64,000 nucleotides of DNA. It comes from Epiperipatus broadwayi. Its lineage: Eukaryota; Onychophora; Udeonychophora; Euonychophora; Peripatidae. Both the position numbers and the translations under genes were made by a program. The stretch lies in contig JAQFVV010000562.1 of the NCBI GenBank assembly GCA_028023455.1, forward strand, positions 186,001 through 250,000, in the 5' to 3' direction. The number at the start of each line of letters is the position of its first letter. Positions within the stretch are counted from its first letter, which is position 1. The notes beneath the pieces are model-generated. The model was given only the letters and a program-made list of their open reading frames with translations. It was not told the DNA's origin and did no database searches. Below are positions 33,931-46,413 of this stretch, in pieces.

Positions 33931-34424
33931 AGTGGTATGGGTGCCAATAATTACTTTGGAAATATATTTTTTTTTTTTAAAAGGGCATTTACTATCATGA
34001 AAGTATTGTTTAAAATTTACTTATATAATGAAAAAAAAAAGAATTTAATTTAATTCAAATAATATGTAATGAACTCTGTCATATATATCTTTTCTTTTTC
34101 TAATGATAAAGAATGAAATATTCTTGATATTTTCTATATCTGAAGCCAATTAAATATCATGCAATTTTTTTTATTTTTTTATTATCATTATTATTATTTA
34201 AGATGCTAATGATTTTACATATATTTGAAAAGAAGTTATTATAACTCAAATATTATTTATTGCCAACTGCATGAGCAAACCCAATTTTAATGATTTAATC
34301 CACAATTGACTGAATTATCAGCCCACAGAATTATTAGCCCTATCAGAACAATAACGTAGTTATGGTTCTATTACTATGATACATTACTATTCCACACAAC
34401 CTCTCAAACAATATATATATATAT

Positions 34425-35794
34425 TGTAACGTTTTTCGTTTTGCTAGGCCTTTACACGCTAATATAAACTGCGCGTGAGTTGATCAAGCTATGTCAAAAA
34501 AGAAGAAAGTTGTATTTCTATTCTAAAAACACAGCTATTTTTCCTGATCAACTTCAGCCTATTAATTGTTACGAATTGTGCTATTGACAAAATCAACTTT
34601 TAATTTTATTTACTATGGGCGCCAGAATTCCTAAGAATCCGCTGAAATATGTCTCCAGCACCTCTCGCAAGTTGTAAAACAAAAAAAAAATAAAAAGATT
34701 TTTATTATATTTTTTTTTTAAGGGGCGGTAATTCTACCGCAATGAGAATTAATGATTTTTACGATTATTAGTCCTGGGCATATTGAAACATATTGGCAAA
34801 GGTAACTTACGTTTAAATCTTATTACACTAAAAATAAATTTAATAATAAAAAATAATAACTATTATTAATAACGCACAAATGAGAATTGATATTAGAAAT
34901 ATTTTTAATTTTGACAAACTAAAATACTTCATGTTAAGTAGCTAATTAATACCTTGGAGAGAACACATTTAATTCAGGTGGGAAATATCCAGAAAATATA
35001 AATATCAGTTAAAATAAACAAAAAGTTCTTGGTTAAATAAGAGTTTCTCATATAGAAAAATTACAGTCACTATCGGGATTCTTTTATACGTATATTTTTA
35101 CGAGTAGTTTTAAATAGTTAACTTTGTCACAATCAGGATAATTATTCTTACCGGTAAGTTTCATGAATTCAGTAGTAGATAACTATGCATAGTTTTTTGG
35201 TTATAATGAGCTCGGCCTTTTGGTTATTGCTTGATCTTGTGGTCCATTTCCCAGTCGGTCATGAAGGCTTTTCCTGGTGTACATCATTAGGTCCGATGTC
35301 TTCAGAAGCTCCGGTTCACTGCGACATGCCGAATTCCTTCAGCGAAGAGCGATCTTGGATATATTAATGTTATCCAAGACCAACTAGAGAAACAAAACAA
35401 ACAAGACATTCCTTTAACCGGATCCCTCCTTTTTATATCCAGTTTTCAGGACTTCTGCGCATGCTAGTACCATGCCTTTTTAATCTTATCCAGTCTTTAT
35501 AAATTTTATGTAATAAAGTCTTTATTTTCTTCAAGTTTTCGGCCACCTTTAATTAATTTGAGTATTTCTACTTTTAGCTTATCTTTTTTTACTTGCTTTT
35601 GGAATTCTTTTGTTCTCTCCAATTACTGTTATTACTAATCACATAAAAAAAAATAAGAAGAATAATTCAACCCTCATTGTACGTTTTTTTTTTTTAAAAA
35701 AATTACTCAACAAAATTTTAAATCCACTTTTATCTTTTAGTTTTTTTTTTACCCAATGCCAATATATTTGTAACGTATATAAATAAACGTTACA
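34425..35794. mobile_element. Probable solo LTR (TGTAACG...CGTTACA)
   Basis: The segment begins TGTAACGTTTTTCG and ends AACGTTACA, i.e. TG...CA termini extended to a 7-base inverted repeat, and is embedded in ATATATAT on both sides, which fits a short target duplication. Composition differs from the flanks (more G+C, for example GGGCGCCAG at 34617). A plausible polyadenylation region GTAATAAAGTCTTTATTT lies near 35509. No coding region of significance is present. It is interpreted as an LTR left by recombination between two LTRs; a 1.37-kb DNA transposon derivative with short terminal repeats is an alternative. A gypsy integrase remnant lies 0.5 kb to the left, but no primer-binding site adjoins either end. 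Confidence 0.55.
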
Positions 35795-36283
35795 ATATAT
35801 ATATAACAAAGTCACCCATTAATAATGGTGATCAGACAATGATCAGTAAATGCAATAGCAGATACAACTTGATACACTATTCATATATATCTGAACATAT
35901 ATTTTGGTAAGGGGATAATACATATATAACTGTATTGATGATAATGATGACTATATAAAATATATGAAAACTACAAATCATAATGAAAATTTCAATAATT
36001 GTAATAAAAGCAATGTTGATAGTTAGATATATGACTAGATAATTAAAATTTAATGACAATAAGTTATATTTATTCAATACGTGTTTGATTTGCATAATAT
36101 CCCTATGACTATTAATCTAAAGAAAAGCACAGCCTATATCCCTTTTTTAATGTTGTTCATTTCCTTTCATTTTTGACTGAATCTAATCTGGATAAAACAT
36201 AAAAACTATAGCCACTAAGGTACTTACTGGAGATATAATTAAAACACTATTTTTAAATGATGATGATGATAAATAATAATAAT

Positions 36284-36284
36284 A

Positions 36285-36322
<38 letters not shown>

Positions 36323-37194
36323 TCCTCCTCCTACTACTACTACTCCTACTCCTCCTCCTCCTACTACTACTACTCCTACTACTCCTACTCCTCCTACTAC
36401 TACTCCTACTACTCCTCCTCCTCCTCCTACTCCTACTACTCCTACTTCTCCTCCTACTCCTCCTCCTACTCCTACTCCTACTCCTCCTCCTACTACTACT
36501 CCTACTCCTCCTACTACTCCTCCTACTACTACTACTACTCCTACTACTCCTACTCCTACTACTCCTATTCCTACTACTACTACTACTACTACTACTACTC
36601 CTACTCCTTCTACTCCTACTCCTCCTCCTACTCCTCCTCCTCCTCCTACTACTACTACTCCTACTACTCCTACTACTACTACTCCTACTACTACTACTCC
36701 TACTCCTCCTCCTACTCCTACTCCTACTCCTCCTCCTCCTACTCTTCCTCCTACTCCTCCTCCTCCTACTCCTCCTCCTCCTCCTACTCCTACTACTCCT
36801 ACTTCTCCTCCTACTCCTACTCCTACTCCTCCTCCTCCTCCTACTACTACTCCTACTCCTCCTACTACTCCTCCTACTACTACTACTACTCCTACTACTC
36901 CTACTCCTACTACTCCTATTCCTACTACTACTACTACTCCTATTCCTTCTACTCCTACTCCTCCTACTACTCCTCCTCCTACTACTACTACTTCTACTCC
37001 TACTACTACTACTACTACTACTCCTACTACTACCCCTACTCCTCCTACTCCTACTTCTACTCCTATTCCTCCTCCTACTCCTCCTCCTCCTACTACTGCT
37101 GCTGCTGCTGCTACTACTGCTGCTGCTACTGCTACTGCTGCTGCTGCTGCTGCTACTGCTACTACTGCTACTGCTACTGCTACTACTACTACTA
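36284..37194. repeat. 0.9-kb interrupted trinucleotide tract (CTA/CTC/CTG)
   Basis: The plus strand is composed nearly only of CTA and CTC triplets in register for 900 bases, with occasional CTT and ATT, switching to CTA/CTG from about 37096 to 37190. The pattern of CTC islands is not random: the block at about 36425-36600 reappears almost unchanged at about 36780-36950 (including the rare ACTTCTCC and CTATTCC variants), so it grew by duplication of large units. Both strands are open for over 320 codons (Y/S-rich one way, V/G-rich the other), which is a consequence of the triplet register and not evidence of a gene. Confidence 0.95.
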
Positions 37195-37824
37195 CAAAAT
37201 CCACATCATTATGTTTTTCCCTTTCTTTGTATTTGTTAAGGAAGAAAAACAGAATTGATTTAAATCTTTTTAAAATAATTATTTTGAGAGTATACTCATA
37301 AAATCACTTTTTAAAAATAACAATTAATAAACCAACTTTCTTTTCAAAGGAATGATTAAGTTAATCTGTATGCATATGTATGTTAATTTTACAAACGTAT
37401 TCTCAAATGAAAACACTAAAATTATTATGATTTAATAAATCAGTACTTTACTGAGTATTCTTCTTTATTTTCTTTCTAATGCCATCTATTAATTTCAATA
37501 TATATCAAAATTCTCAATATAGTTTTTATGAAAAGAAATAATTTACAAAATAAAACAAGATTTATAAAGAAAAAATATATTTTGAGAATTTTTATATATA
37601 TTGTTATATATTTAATATTCACTTTTAAATAATTGAACTGGCACATATAATTAGACTGTAAAATTAAAACATTACTGAAGTAAATTTACCTGTCTAAATT
37701 AAATGTTTTTATTAATGCATATTAATTGCTATAAATTTTTTTCTTCGTGTTCATTTTATATATTTTCAAAGTTATGTACTGTCATGATTTTTATATATAT
37801 GTTAGTTAACTTAATTGATATAAG

Positions 37825-37932
37825 CACTAGGAACGCTGAGTAAAAAAAGCTTAGAATAAAAGTTTTATTATGTTGAGCAGCTTTTGATATCTTTATCCTG
37901 ATATCATACTCATAGACCCAGCATTCCTAGTG
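37825..37932. mobile_element. 108-bp MITE-like foldback element
   Basis: CACTAGGAACGCTGAG at 37825 and CCCAGCATTCCTAGTG ending at 37932 are inverted repeats of about 16 bases with two mismatches, enclosing about 75 bp of non-coding DNA. The size and terminal-repeat structure fit a tiny MITE. No unambiguous target duplication was found, so the superfamily is unassigned. Confidence 0.55.
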
Positions 37933-38783
37933 TTATGATTTTTATAAGTTTTCCGGAAATTTAGGCATATGATGAAACGTCAAATGTTTTTCCTGATGTA
38001 GCTTGGTTAATTTATAAAGAAATAGTGGTAATGATAGCTATTCTTCCAGAAATCTGTGGGCAATTGGTTCAAATTTTTTTAATGCTTCAACTAATTATTG
38101 CAGAGATAGTGGTCTAATTAAAAATATAAACAACTAGAATAACTAATAACTCTAAAACTTTTTAACTTGCTCAACTTGAGTCAAGTTGAAAATGATTAAA
38201 TTTATGCTTAAAATTAGGAAAAATAGAAAAAAATGTTTTCCTTTATAGATGTTTTTTTTGTTGAGAATTTTTTTTTATTTGGTTCATTTATCTGTTATTT
38301 TCCATATAATTTCTCTACAAAACTGTTTATACATTCCTCCCTTTTAAATTAATTTAGAGTTTATTGGAGAAAAAAAAATACGTTTGAAAACAACAACTTG
38401 TTTCTCTTTTTTCAAATTAAAATTATTTGTGTTTTTAAATAAGTATAAAATCTATAATTTAAAATATAATTTTATGACTTTTGAATTTGTCTTTAAAATT
38501 CTTTTAACAATTTTTTTAATTATATATGCAAACAAACATATACACGTGTTATTGGATATATACATTAGTAATTGCTGATTTTAATGTATAAAGATTATTT
38601 TAAAGATGTAAGGTTTATACTTTGCTTCAAAGAAAGTAATAGAATAGAGGGTGCAGACCAATTTAATTCTGTTCTGTCTAACTGTTACTTTTGTCTGCTG
38701 TTTTCAGAAAATTTAGTGCAATTTTCATCTTAAAACCAAAAGGTTTTTTAGTCTTTATTTAATTTTGGTTCTACTGTCAAAAG

Positions 38784-39900
38784 ATGAGCTCAGTTGGAGT
38801 ACCTGGCTCAGAGATATCAAAAGTTTTAAGTTATAACATGAAAGAAAAAACATGGATGCTACAGAAAATTCTAGAATTACAAGAGGATCTCAGGAGAAAA
38901 AAGGTAGGAAATCAAATTGAATCACTTCTATCAATGAAACCATTGACCCTAATGATAAACAGGACTTAATAAATGTTGACACAAAATTTGGGAAAGGTTC
39001 CCCTAAAAATAAAGTGGTGGAGACATTGTTGTAAATTTAGATAATGGGATTTTCCAAAATAATAGTGTTATTAATGTTTCTAAACCAGAAAGGCCTAAGA
39101 AAAACATAGCTATTTTTTAAAAATCAGTTTTTGGCTCCAAAGATTTGAAAAAAAGAGATTCTAGCATAAATAGAACTTCCCAAAGAGTAATTTTCTGAAT
39201 TTTAAGGAATCTTCCAAGGAATATAAAGAGACTGAAAAAGGGATCAATCCAGAGGAATTTCCAAATTTTCTTGAAAATAATATTGTTGGTGCTAATAGTG
39301 TAAAAAATGCTTTTGGACAAAGAAACATTAATAAACTGTTGTTTAACTTTAATATACCCAATGGGAAAACTGCTAAAGTAGTGAATTCTAAGGGAATGCA
39401 AGATCTTGCAAAAGAAGAAAAAACTGTAAAGACTTCATATGCTAAAACAATTACATAAGATATTATCTAGTTCACAAACAGCTAATACCAGTGTTTTTGA
39501 TCCAGATTGGTCTAATATTTATAATAAAGATGCAGTAGATCAAGAACAAATAATGTTTACTGATAAGTTTTTTCTGATATAGATATGGATTATGTGCAGA
39601 TTAGTAAAATTATCAATGAATTTAATCAAACAATTCCCTACCAATTGCAAAATTCCTTTCTTAATTACTATAATCAGAAGTCTATTATCTTAGCTGTAAT
39701 GGATCAAAATAAAAACATCTTCCCCTTTCCAACAAAAGAACTTTGTGATTATCTGACAGAAAAAAAACTATGGGACCACATACACAAGATTCTAAGTCAT
39801 CCTAATAATAGGTACATCATTATCAAGTGCAAGAACATTTGGCAAAAGGGAATTGTCCAGAGGGCATTGAAATTTTGAAGCAATAAACTAATTGTAAGGC
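38784..39900 (+). pseudogene. Tx1/L1-like LINE, ORF1 region
   Basis: An ATG at 38784 starts a 61-codon frame (MSSVGVPGSEISKVLSYNMK...) and an AT-rich, repeatedly interrupted coding-like stretch follows. From 39585 a 97-codon frame contains NKNIFPFPTKELCDYLTEKK, KLWDHIHKILSHPNNRYIII and ending RALKF. This layout (helical start, RNA-binding-like domain with 'RYI.I.C' strand) is compatible with ORF1p of Tx1/L1-type elements, but no zinc knuckle was recognised and the assignment depends on the RT downstream in the same orientation. The segment is not intact. Confidence 0.5.
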
Positions 39901-40699
39901 CCACAATAAATTTTGAAAAACCAAGATTTGCAAAAACTATTGAAACCCTATGGGATAGTGGTAATGTTTGAGTACACCCTTGAAAAATGTGCAAATAAAC
40001 CTCACAAATGCAGCCAATTTTACATTTTCACTAATAAAATATATACAACCCACAGATATCCTGACACTCCATTGTGCAGAGTTGACCCTCATGATTATTT
40101 CTTTCTGGAGGATACTGCCTCTGTATTTGGTACCAATTGTGAACTCACTTGGTGAAGGAGTATCTGCTTAGAGTTTGCAGTTGGTGCAAAGCCAAAAGAA
40201 CAAAATCTCATCAATGTAGTGGTGGGAAGTATAGATGGAAAACAAACTAGTTTCCCTACTGAAAAGCAAAATATGCTGTCTCAATCTGCAGATCTTATGT
40301 TGTTTAGCTAGCCAGAGTTGGAGAAGACATCAGTGATGGAGATTTTAAAGTCTGTTCAAACTCAAGTACTGAAATCTCATGAAACAACCATCCAAGTCTT
40401 GAAGAATATTTTGTTCTCACTGGTTCAGGATTTAGTTTCTATGGAAAACAATCTTATTGTGTCAAATTCCAATTCTGACTCCACAGAAATGGATAAACCT
40501 GCAATGTAACATGGAAAAACAAAAACAAAAGCCTCCAGGAATGGGAAAAAATGTAAAATCCTTCTATATTCTCTGGATCCCAAGCATGTGTCTGACTCTA
40601 GAAAAAGTACTTCTTAAAGCCACAGCTCCAGTGACAATAATTTCTGAAGCCCATATTTATTTTAGAAAAATTAATAACCTTGCTTTGAATCCAGCTGAG

Positions 40700-41975
40700 G
40701 GTTAGTTTGCATTCTTGAACCTCTTTTTCTTACTGATATCTCATTACACTAGGAGAAATAAAGGGCCTACTGCATACTTCAGAAGTTGGATGAGATCCAG
40801 AAATCTATTAAGAATACACCTCCAGTGCATACTACAGTTCAAACAATAATTTTGTTGAAGCAATAGTGCTTCAGTACTCAACAAATTCTTATTGATTATC
40901 TGGCAACTGAGAAGGCAAAGTTCTATCTTGCAAAGCCTTATGTTTTCTCTAGAGGGTATATTAGGTGGGCTATTGGTTGCCAGAATAAATCACAAACTCT
41001 GATAGCCACCATAAAAGTGGGTGATGACATCTACACTCGTATCCCCATATTGTCTCAAATCTTAATCTATTACCAGGGCAGACTGGAAGACGTGGGTTCC
41101 CAACCTGAACTTGAAGCTAATAATGAGCCTTGTGAGATGAATCCTGGCATTATTGAGGTAGATATTCAATCTAAAATTGCCTCAATGCCTGACAGACCTC
41201 ATCCAGTCTCCATGATATTCCAAAATTTGTCTTCAAGTACTTAGAAGCTTTTACTATGCCCATAATTTAAAGATGATGAAGTCCATGGCTTCAGGCTCTC
41301 TAATGATTAATGGACTTTATCCCATTGATATAGTTCCTTTTTTCAAGAGGGGAACCATTCATTCCTCTCTTGAGAAGCTGCACTCCATTTCCATGACACC
41401 TTTGATAATTAAAATTCATTGAGTTGATAATTAAGGATAAACTTCAGGATAAGATCTCTTCAATATCCTACTTCCAGTTCACAAAAAAGGATCCTCCATG
41501 GCAGAGCAATTGGCCTCTTCAAATTATTTGTTGAGTACACCAGAAGGCACAGGAAATCTAGGGCTATTGTGGTGCAGCTGGACATTTCAGGGGCTTGACT
41601 CTGTTAGAATTCCCTGCCTTGTGCACCTGCTTGGTAAGCTGGACATTCACCTTGGCATTATCAATATTATATCTAATCTTCTCAGAAATAGTCAGATTTT
41701 AATATCATTAAATGGAAAATTATCTAACTCATTTTTTCCTACCAAATCTATCCCTCAGGGCTTAGCTTTGAGCACCTCCTTTTCATACTATATGTTAATT
41801 CTTTCCTGAAGTCAATTGAACAGGGTATTCCTGGAGTTTTTATTCCCAGCATTAAAAGCACACCTATCTTATTGCTTACATGTAATGCAGTCAATCTTAG
41901 CTTAAGATTGAGCTTCATGGTTCCATCTACTAACCTGTATTCAAACCCTATATCCCATCCCACTCCTTTAGTTGC
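40700..41975 (+). pseudogene. Tx1/L1-like LINE, ORF2 5' RT portion
   Basis: Frameshifted plus-strand sequence reads GRAIGLFKLFVEYTRRHRKS and then, from about 41555, the RT palm: VVQLDISGA-like strand with the first catalytic aspartate, CLVHLLGKLDIHLGIINIIS, SLNGKLSNSFFPTKSIPQG and IPQG(L)ALSTSFSYYMLIL, matching 'I.NG..S..F....GIpQGcPLSPlLF'. It continues as FLKSIEQGIPGVFIPSIKS until about 41900-41975, where homology stops. The YADD-containing continuation is found 3 kb further right. Confidence 0.75.
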
Positions 41976-44955
41976 ATATATATATTTTATGTATATATTT
42001 GAGATGCACAGCTAAAATGTATAGTTTAAATTTTCAATATTTATTATTATTAATTCTTTTTTATTAATTCTTTTTTATTAATTCTTTTCTTCACATTAAA
42101 AATACATAAATGCAGCTCATATATATATATTATAGGAGCAAAAATACTAACAAAATATTGATTTTTTTTAAAAATTTTATTATATGTCATTTTTAAAACT
42201 TTTTATTTTGAAATTGTTTTTCCTATTAAACAGTATATTTTATAAAATCCAAGATGGAAGATGCAACTGTTAATTGCCCAAAAATAATTAAAGTGTTGGA
42301 AATATAATAATGTTTTAATCTTGGGAAGGAATTTTTAATTAAGTTTTTACTTAAAATAAAATGGGGATTAATAGATTTTACTTTTGAATAAACATTTTTG
42401 TAAAATCTATTTTCAATCTGAAAATAGATTTGAATTTATTTTTGGACATTAGTTTATGATTGCATCTTCAAACAATGAACAAAGAAAACTTAAGATTTTA
42501 GATTAAAGATTAGGTCTGAGCTAGAAATAAATTAAAAGCATTCTTCAAATACATGGGCAGGAGTATAAAATGGGACAATTTTAAATGCCTACAGATTAGC
42601 TACTATTGAAAGACCTGATTGCTACTAGACTCCATGCTGCTTTGAAATCTTAAAAAATGATGATCTAATATAAAGCCTTTTCTGACCCTTGTGGGTCATC
42701 TTCCACTGCCATAATATCCTGCTGCCTCAAAATGAAGAAAAGCCTAAAGAAAGAACTTTGGAATGCTGATCATAAGCTGGCTGTCACCAAGAAGAATTCA
42801 CATGGATCCATTAAATGCTGTACTTTAAAAATGGACTCTCAAAATGGTGCAAGGTAAATTATTTCAAACCACCACCATTGAAACTAAAAGTAAATCTAGC
42901 TGACTAATCTCAAACCCTACTATCAATTTCTCCTATTGTATGATTTAACTTTGTAACTTTTCTAATATGTAAATTGCTCTCAAATAATTTCTATAAATTT
43001 AATTCTCTCTCATATGCTCTAACTTTCTTTAACTTTGGTGCGGTCATTTATTTATTTGTATTTATTACTTAATTTTATATATCTATTTTAGTTATAAATA
43101 TGCCAATCTCAAGCAATCTGATAAGTTGAATTTTGTAAAATCTTTTCTTTCTTCTTTTAAGTAAACCTTCATGAATTCAGATTATTAATGTCCTCTTAAA
43201 ACATAATGCATTATTAATTAATATGCTCGCCAGATTGTTTTATGAGAGTCAACATTTTGTTTATGTTTAGTATAAAAATTTATTTGTTTAACTCTAGATT
43301 TTCTACTGGGGATGAATCCAGAACTCAAGCTAATTAATGCTCTGAAATCATTTAAAATAGTATTTATTTATTTCTGAAAGAGTGACTTATTAATTGTTTT
43401 CTATATATAACTGCTAGTTATTTTCTTTTCCATACTCTTAAAATATCATACACTTAAATATTCAGTTGTTGTAAAATCCATGATGGTGGGATTGAAATAT
43501 TTTAAATAACAGAAAGGACATGGTCAAATCTTAATGTATATTTTATTATTTCAGTTACTAAATAAAATATTGTATATGTATATATAGTACAGTGGCATCG
43601 CATATTATTTGTATAATTATGGCATTCAAACTAGGATCATTTATTTTTAAAGCAGTAAATCTTAGTCAATGTCATTAGTGACATTTGTCCATACTGCATT
43701 ACTGACTTCAGGCCTTATCTTCATGATTATATACATGTGCTTCTTAATCTGGCGGTTGCGACAAGATCGAACCCATAGATTTCTTCTCATTTTGTATCCT
43801 GAGAATAGTTGCTCTTCCCAGGACTTATTTCACATAAAAAGGCCTCTGGCAGTGATTCCAGTATGCCTGCACATGCATGCTTATCCACTTTCTTTATATA
43901 AAAGGGTCTGCACATGGTAACATCCAGAGCATGCCTATCCACTTTTCTCTAAGCACTGCCCAAGAAGGGGGTCTTAGACTTCATCTTTTGTCCAGAAGCA
44001 TAACTTTTTCCTGTTCTTCCCTGATTTCAGTACTGCAAACTTCTTCATATTATTATTTCTTTTGCTTATAACCTAATTTTAGTGCTCTAATATTAAAATT
44101 GTACTCTACTCAAAATATATATATAAATGCCGACTACTTCTAGTTTTATTAATTACATTTATTTCAGTCTTATACAATCCTGCCATCATAATTTAGTATT
44201 TCTGTATTTAAGAGTATCTGTCTTGGGGAAAATCAAGTGTTCTGTCCTTTAAATGTTTTTTTTTTTCAATAAATATTTTGTCATAAAATTAAATGCAATT
44301 TTCAAATGTGTTTTATTTATTGTCTTGACCATAATGGTGTGAAAATAGTTTCATAATGAATCTTGGAATGCTCACTGAAATAATGTTAGTCACCATGTTT
44401 CAGAACCGTAAATCAAAGCATTAATGGCAACATTATGTAATCTTTTTAAGAAATGATTGGCATCTTAATACTGTACCCACCAAAGATGTGTGTTAATGTA
44501 TATCTCTTATTTAATTAATAAAAGAGCATATGAGAAATAATAATGTGATATATAATTATCTACCATTTAGTAGACCGTTTGTTCATTCACACACATACTA
44601 ATGTATGCAATTAATTCACAAATGTATGTAAACAATTTATCATTGTATGAAACTAATTTTTTTGTTGCTTAACTTGTTTGAGTAGTTCGAATTCTTTTTC
44701 TCCACTTCCACATGTGCAGCTATGCATGTATATATTTTAGTTAAGTCATAGTTAATAGATGTCTCATTGTCTTTTCTGCTCTGCTAGTGGGCTGGATTTA
44801 AAATGAATTCTCATGATCTGTTACTACTATGTTATTCATTAGATGTTTGATCTGGGGTTTAGAAATGTGTTTGAATTCAGGTTGGTCCCTGACCTAAATC
44901 ACAGGCTTGACTGGGTTTGAAGTATGTTTCATTGAGTTCCAGCTCATATTAGATG
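41976..44955. other. 3-kb segment interrupting the Tx1/L1-like ORF2
   Basis: RT homology is lost between about 41975 and 44955 and resumes beyond in the same orientation and correct order, so this is probably an insertion into the LINE. It contains three copies of ATTAATTCTTTTTT in tandem at 42045-42090 and a tRNA-like promoter fragment near 43740-43775 (see findings). No transposase or RT was recognised, and terminal repeats were not found. A rearranged, highly decayed part of the LINE itself is the alternative. Confidence 0.45.
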
Positions 44956-45960
44956 AATCAACATGTTTTGACTGATACACATGGATGACCTAACTGTGTT
45001 CTTACTTTCTTGTAGGTGCATTCCAGTGCTAATGAGACTCATGTTCAAATTATCATGTGAATCAGATCTGTTTTAATTTGACTAAATGGGTGACATGAAG
45101 GCTGTCTTCAGGGAGCAACATTCCATCCCCATTCTCTGCTAGGCTCTCAAAGTTTCTTGGCCTTGTGTTTAACCTCTCCCCACTGGCATTGAAGAGAGAG
45201 ATCCAAAATACTATCCTGATAGCCACTAACAGAATAATAGCTTATGGCAGAAGGTTTACATGTTATTATATGCCTAGACAGTACTCCTAAACATTCTGCT
45301 GTTCCTCCAGACTGCCTATTTTATGCCATTTGTCAAGTTTACAGAAAAATTTATTCACAGTATCAACTCCATTTGTTCTAGGTTCCTGTGGGGAGGCAAG
45401 ACTGTGGCAATCAGCTTCAGGAAAGTGCAGATACCTACTAAATTAAATGTCCTGGGGCCATATTCACTACAGGTCCTTTGCTCCAGCATTTTTTCAACCT
45501 TTATTCCAAACTTAATAACTTGTGCCTACAAAATTTGCATCTAGTGGTTGCGCATCCCACTGACATTCCATCTTCTAGTAGGGATTGTTGGCTATCTGAA
45601 CTGCTATTAGACATCACAGGAATGAACTTAATCCCAGATCAATCACAACCTCCCAAAATTCATTACTGGGATGCATATTATTTCTGTTTTGATAACATAG
45701 TACCTGACTGTACCACCCTCAATATGACTATCTATAATTTTTTGAAAAAATTCAAATGATGGAACCTGGAGCTGAAGTTCTTTGACTTTTGGTGAAAGTT
45801 AACCTCAATGCCCTGCCAACAGGGAGTTTTCTGACATCTTATAAGGGTTATAAATATATTAGTAGCATCTGTATTTTGTGTCAAAGAGAGGACAAAGACT
45901 ATTGAGCACATCTTTGATAGGTGTGTTGGTTTGAAAAGCTGTAGAATACTGATTTTTACA
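44956..45960 (+). pseudogene. Tx1/L1-like LINE, ORF2 3' RT portion
   Basis: The plus strand gives IHMDDLTVFLLS near 44980, the YADD catalytic box in altered form (HMDD). Next come LSKFLGLVFNLSPLALKREI and ATNRIIAYGRRF. A clean stretch from about 45323 reads FTEKFIHSINSICSRFLWGG then KTVAISFRKVQIP, matching the 'L...I..f.W.Gk.p.is...L..P...GGL' block of L1/Tx1 proteins. The C-terminal part around 45840-45950 (SVFCVKERTKTIEHIFDRC) resembles the cysteine-histidine motif C..C...E...H.F..C. It ends about 330 bases before the host exon D. Confidence 0.8.
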
Positions 45961-46287
45961 ATATTACTTTATGTATTCAGATTATTATCAAGATATCAAG
46001 AAGAATTATTTTATTAGAATTAAAGTTTCTGCAGATTTATTGTATCTCATAAACAGTTTTATATAGGGGTGTGTGTGTGTACAATTAAAATATGTTGTGA
46101 ATGATGAATTGAAGGGTAAGATTTAGTTCTACATAGTTAACGAGGAGGTTGAACTTCTGCAATATTGTTTCTGATTGTCTATGACTTTTTAAACTTTTCT
46201 CTAGTTTTCTGGAATAGAAGTTTTGTGATTATACTAATTGATGTATTAACAATAAAATATTTATTTATTCTTATATTTGAATTTCAG

Positions 46288-46413
46288 GTAATTGGTAAAG
46301 AAATTTTAACAAATTTAATGTTAGCATTCATTGCTGTCCTTGTCATCACTATTATTTTAATTGCTGATATTTGGACAAGCATTCTAGTTTGCATCTGTGT
46401 TATTTTAACTGTG
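46288..46413 (+). CDS. Patched-domain protein, internal exon D (transmembrane helices)
   Basis: The acceptor AATTTCAG ends at 46287 and the donor GTAAGTTT starts at 46414; 42 codons in phase 0. The peptide starts VIGKEILTNLMLAFIAVLVI and continues TIILIADIWTSILVCICVIL TV. It is two membrane-spanning stretches separated by the short ADIWTS turn and matches the strongly conserved Patched/PTCHD/NPC1 block 'E.IG.e...Nl.lAl..v...t..L...l..sllV...V..tl', i.e. the first helices of the second sterol-sensing-like domain. It follows directly on exon C (..WEIKY|VIGKE..), as in the family. The next block (VDVxGFMHxWGL) is not found to the right, so the next intron is longer than 17 kb. A longer open frame from 46165 is partly intron. 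Confidence 0.92.

Noticed and set aside
36239-37258. Very long reading frames on both strands (over 320 codons each) across the CTA/CTC tract
   Set aside because: They exist only because a triplet repeat in register has no stop on either strand; the products are Y/S or V/G homopolymer-like and no gene signals surround them.
46165-46287. Extending exon D upstream to the ATG at 46165
   Set aside because: A pyrimidine-rich AATTTCAG acceptor and family homology begin at 46288; the upstream part has no Patched similarity and is intron.
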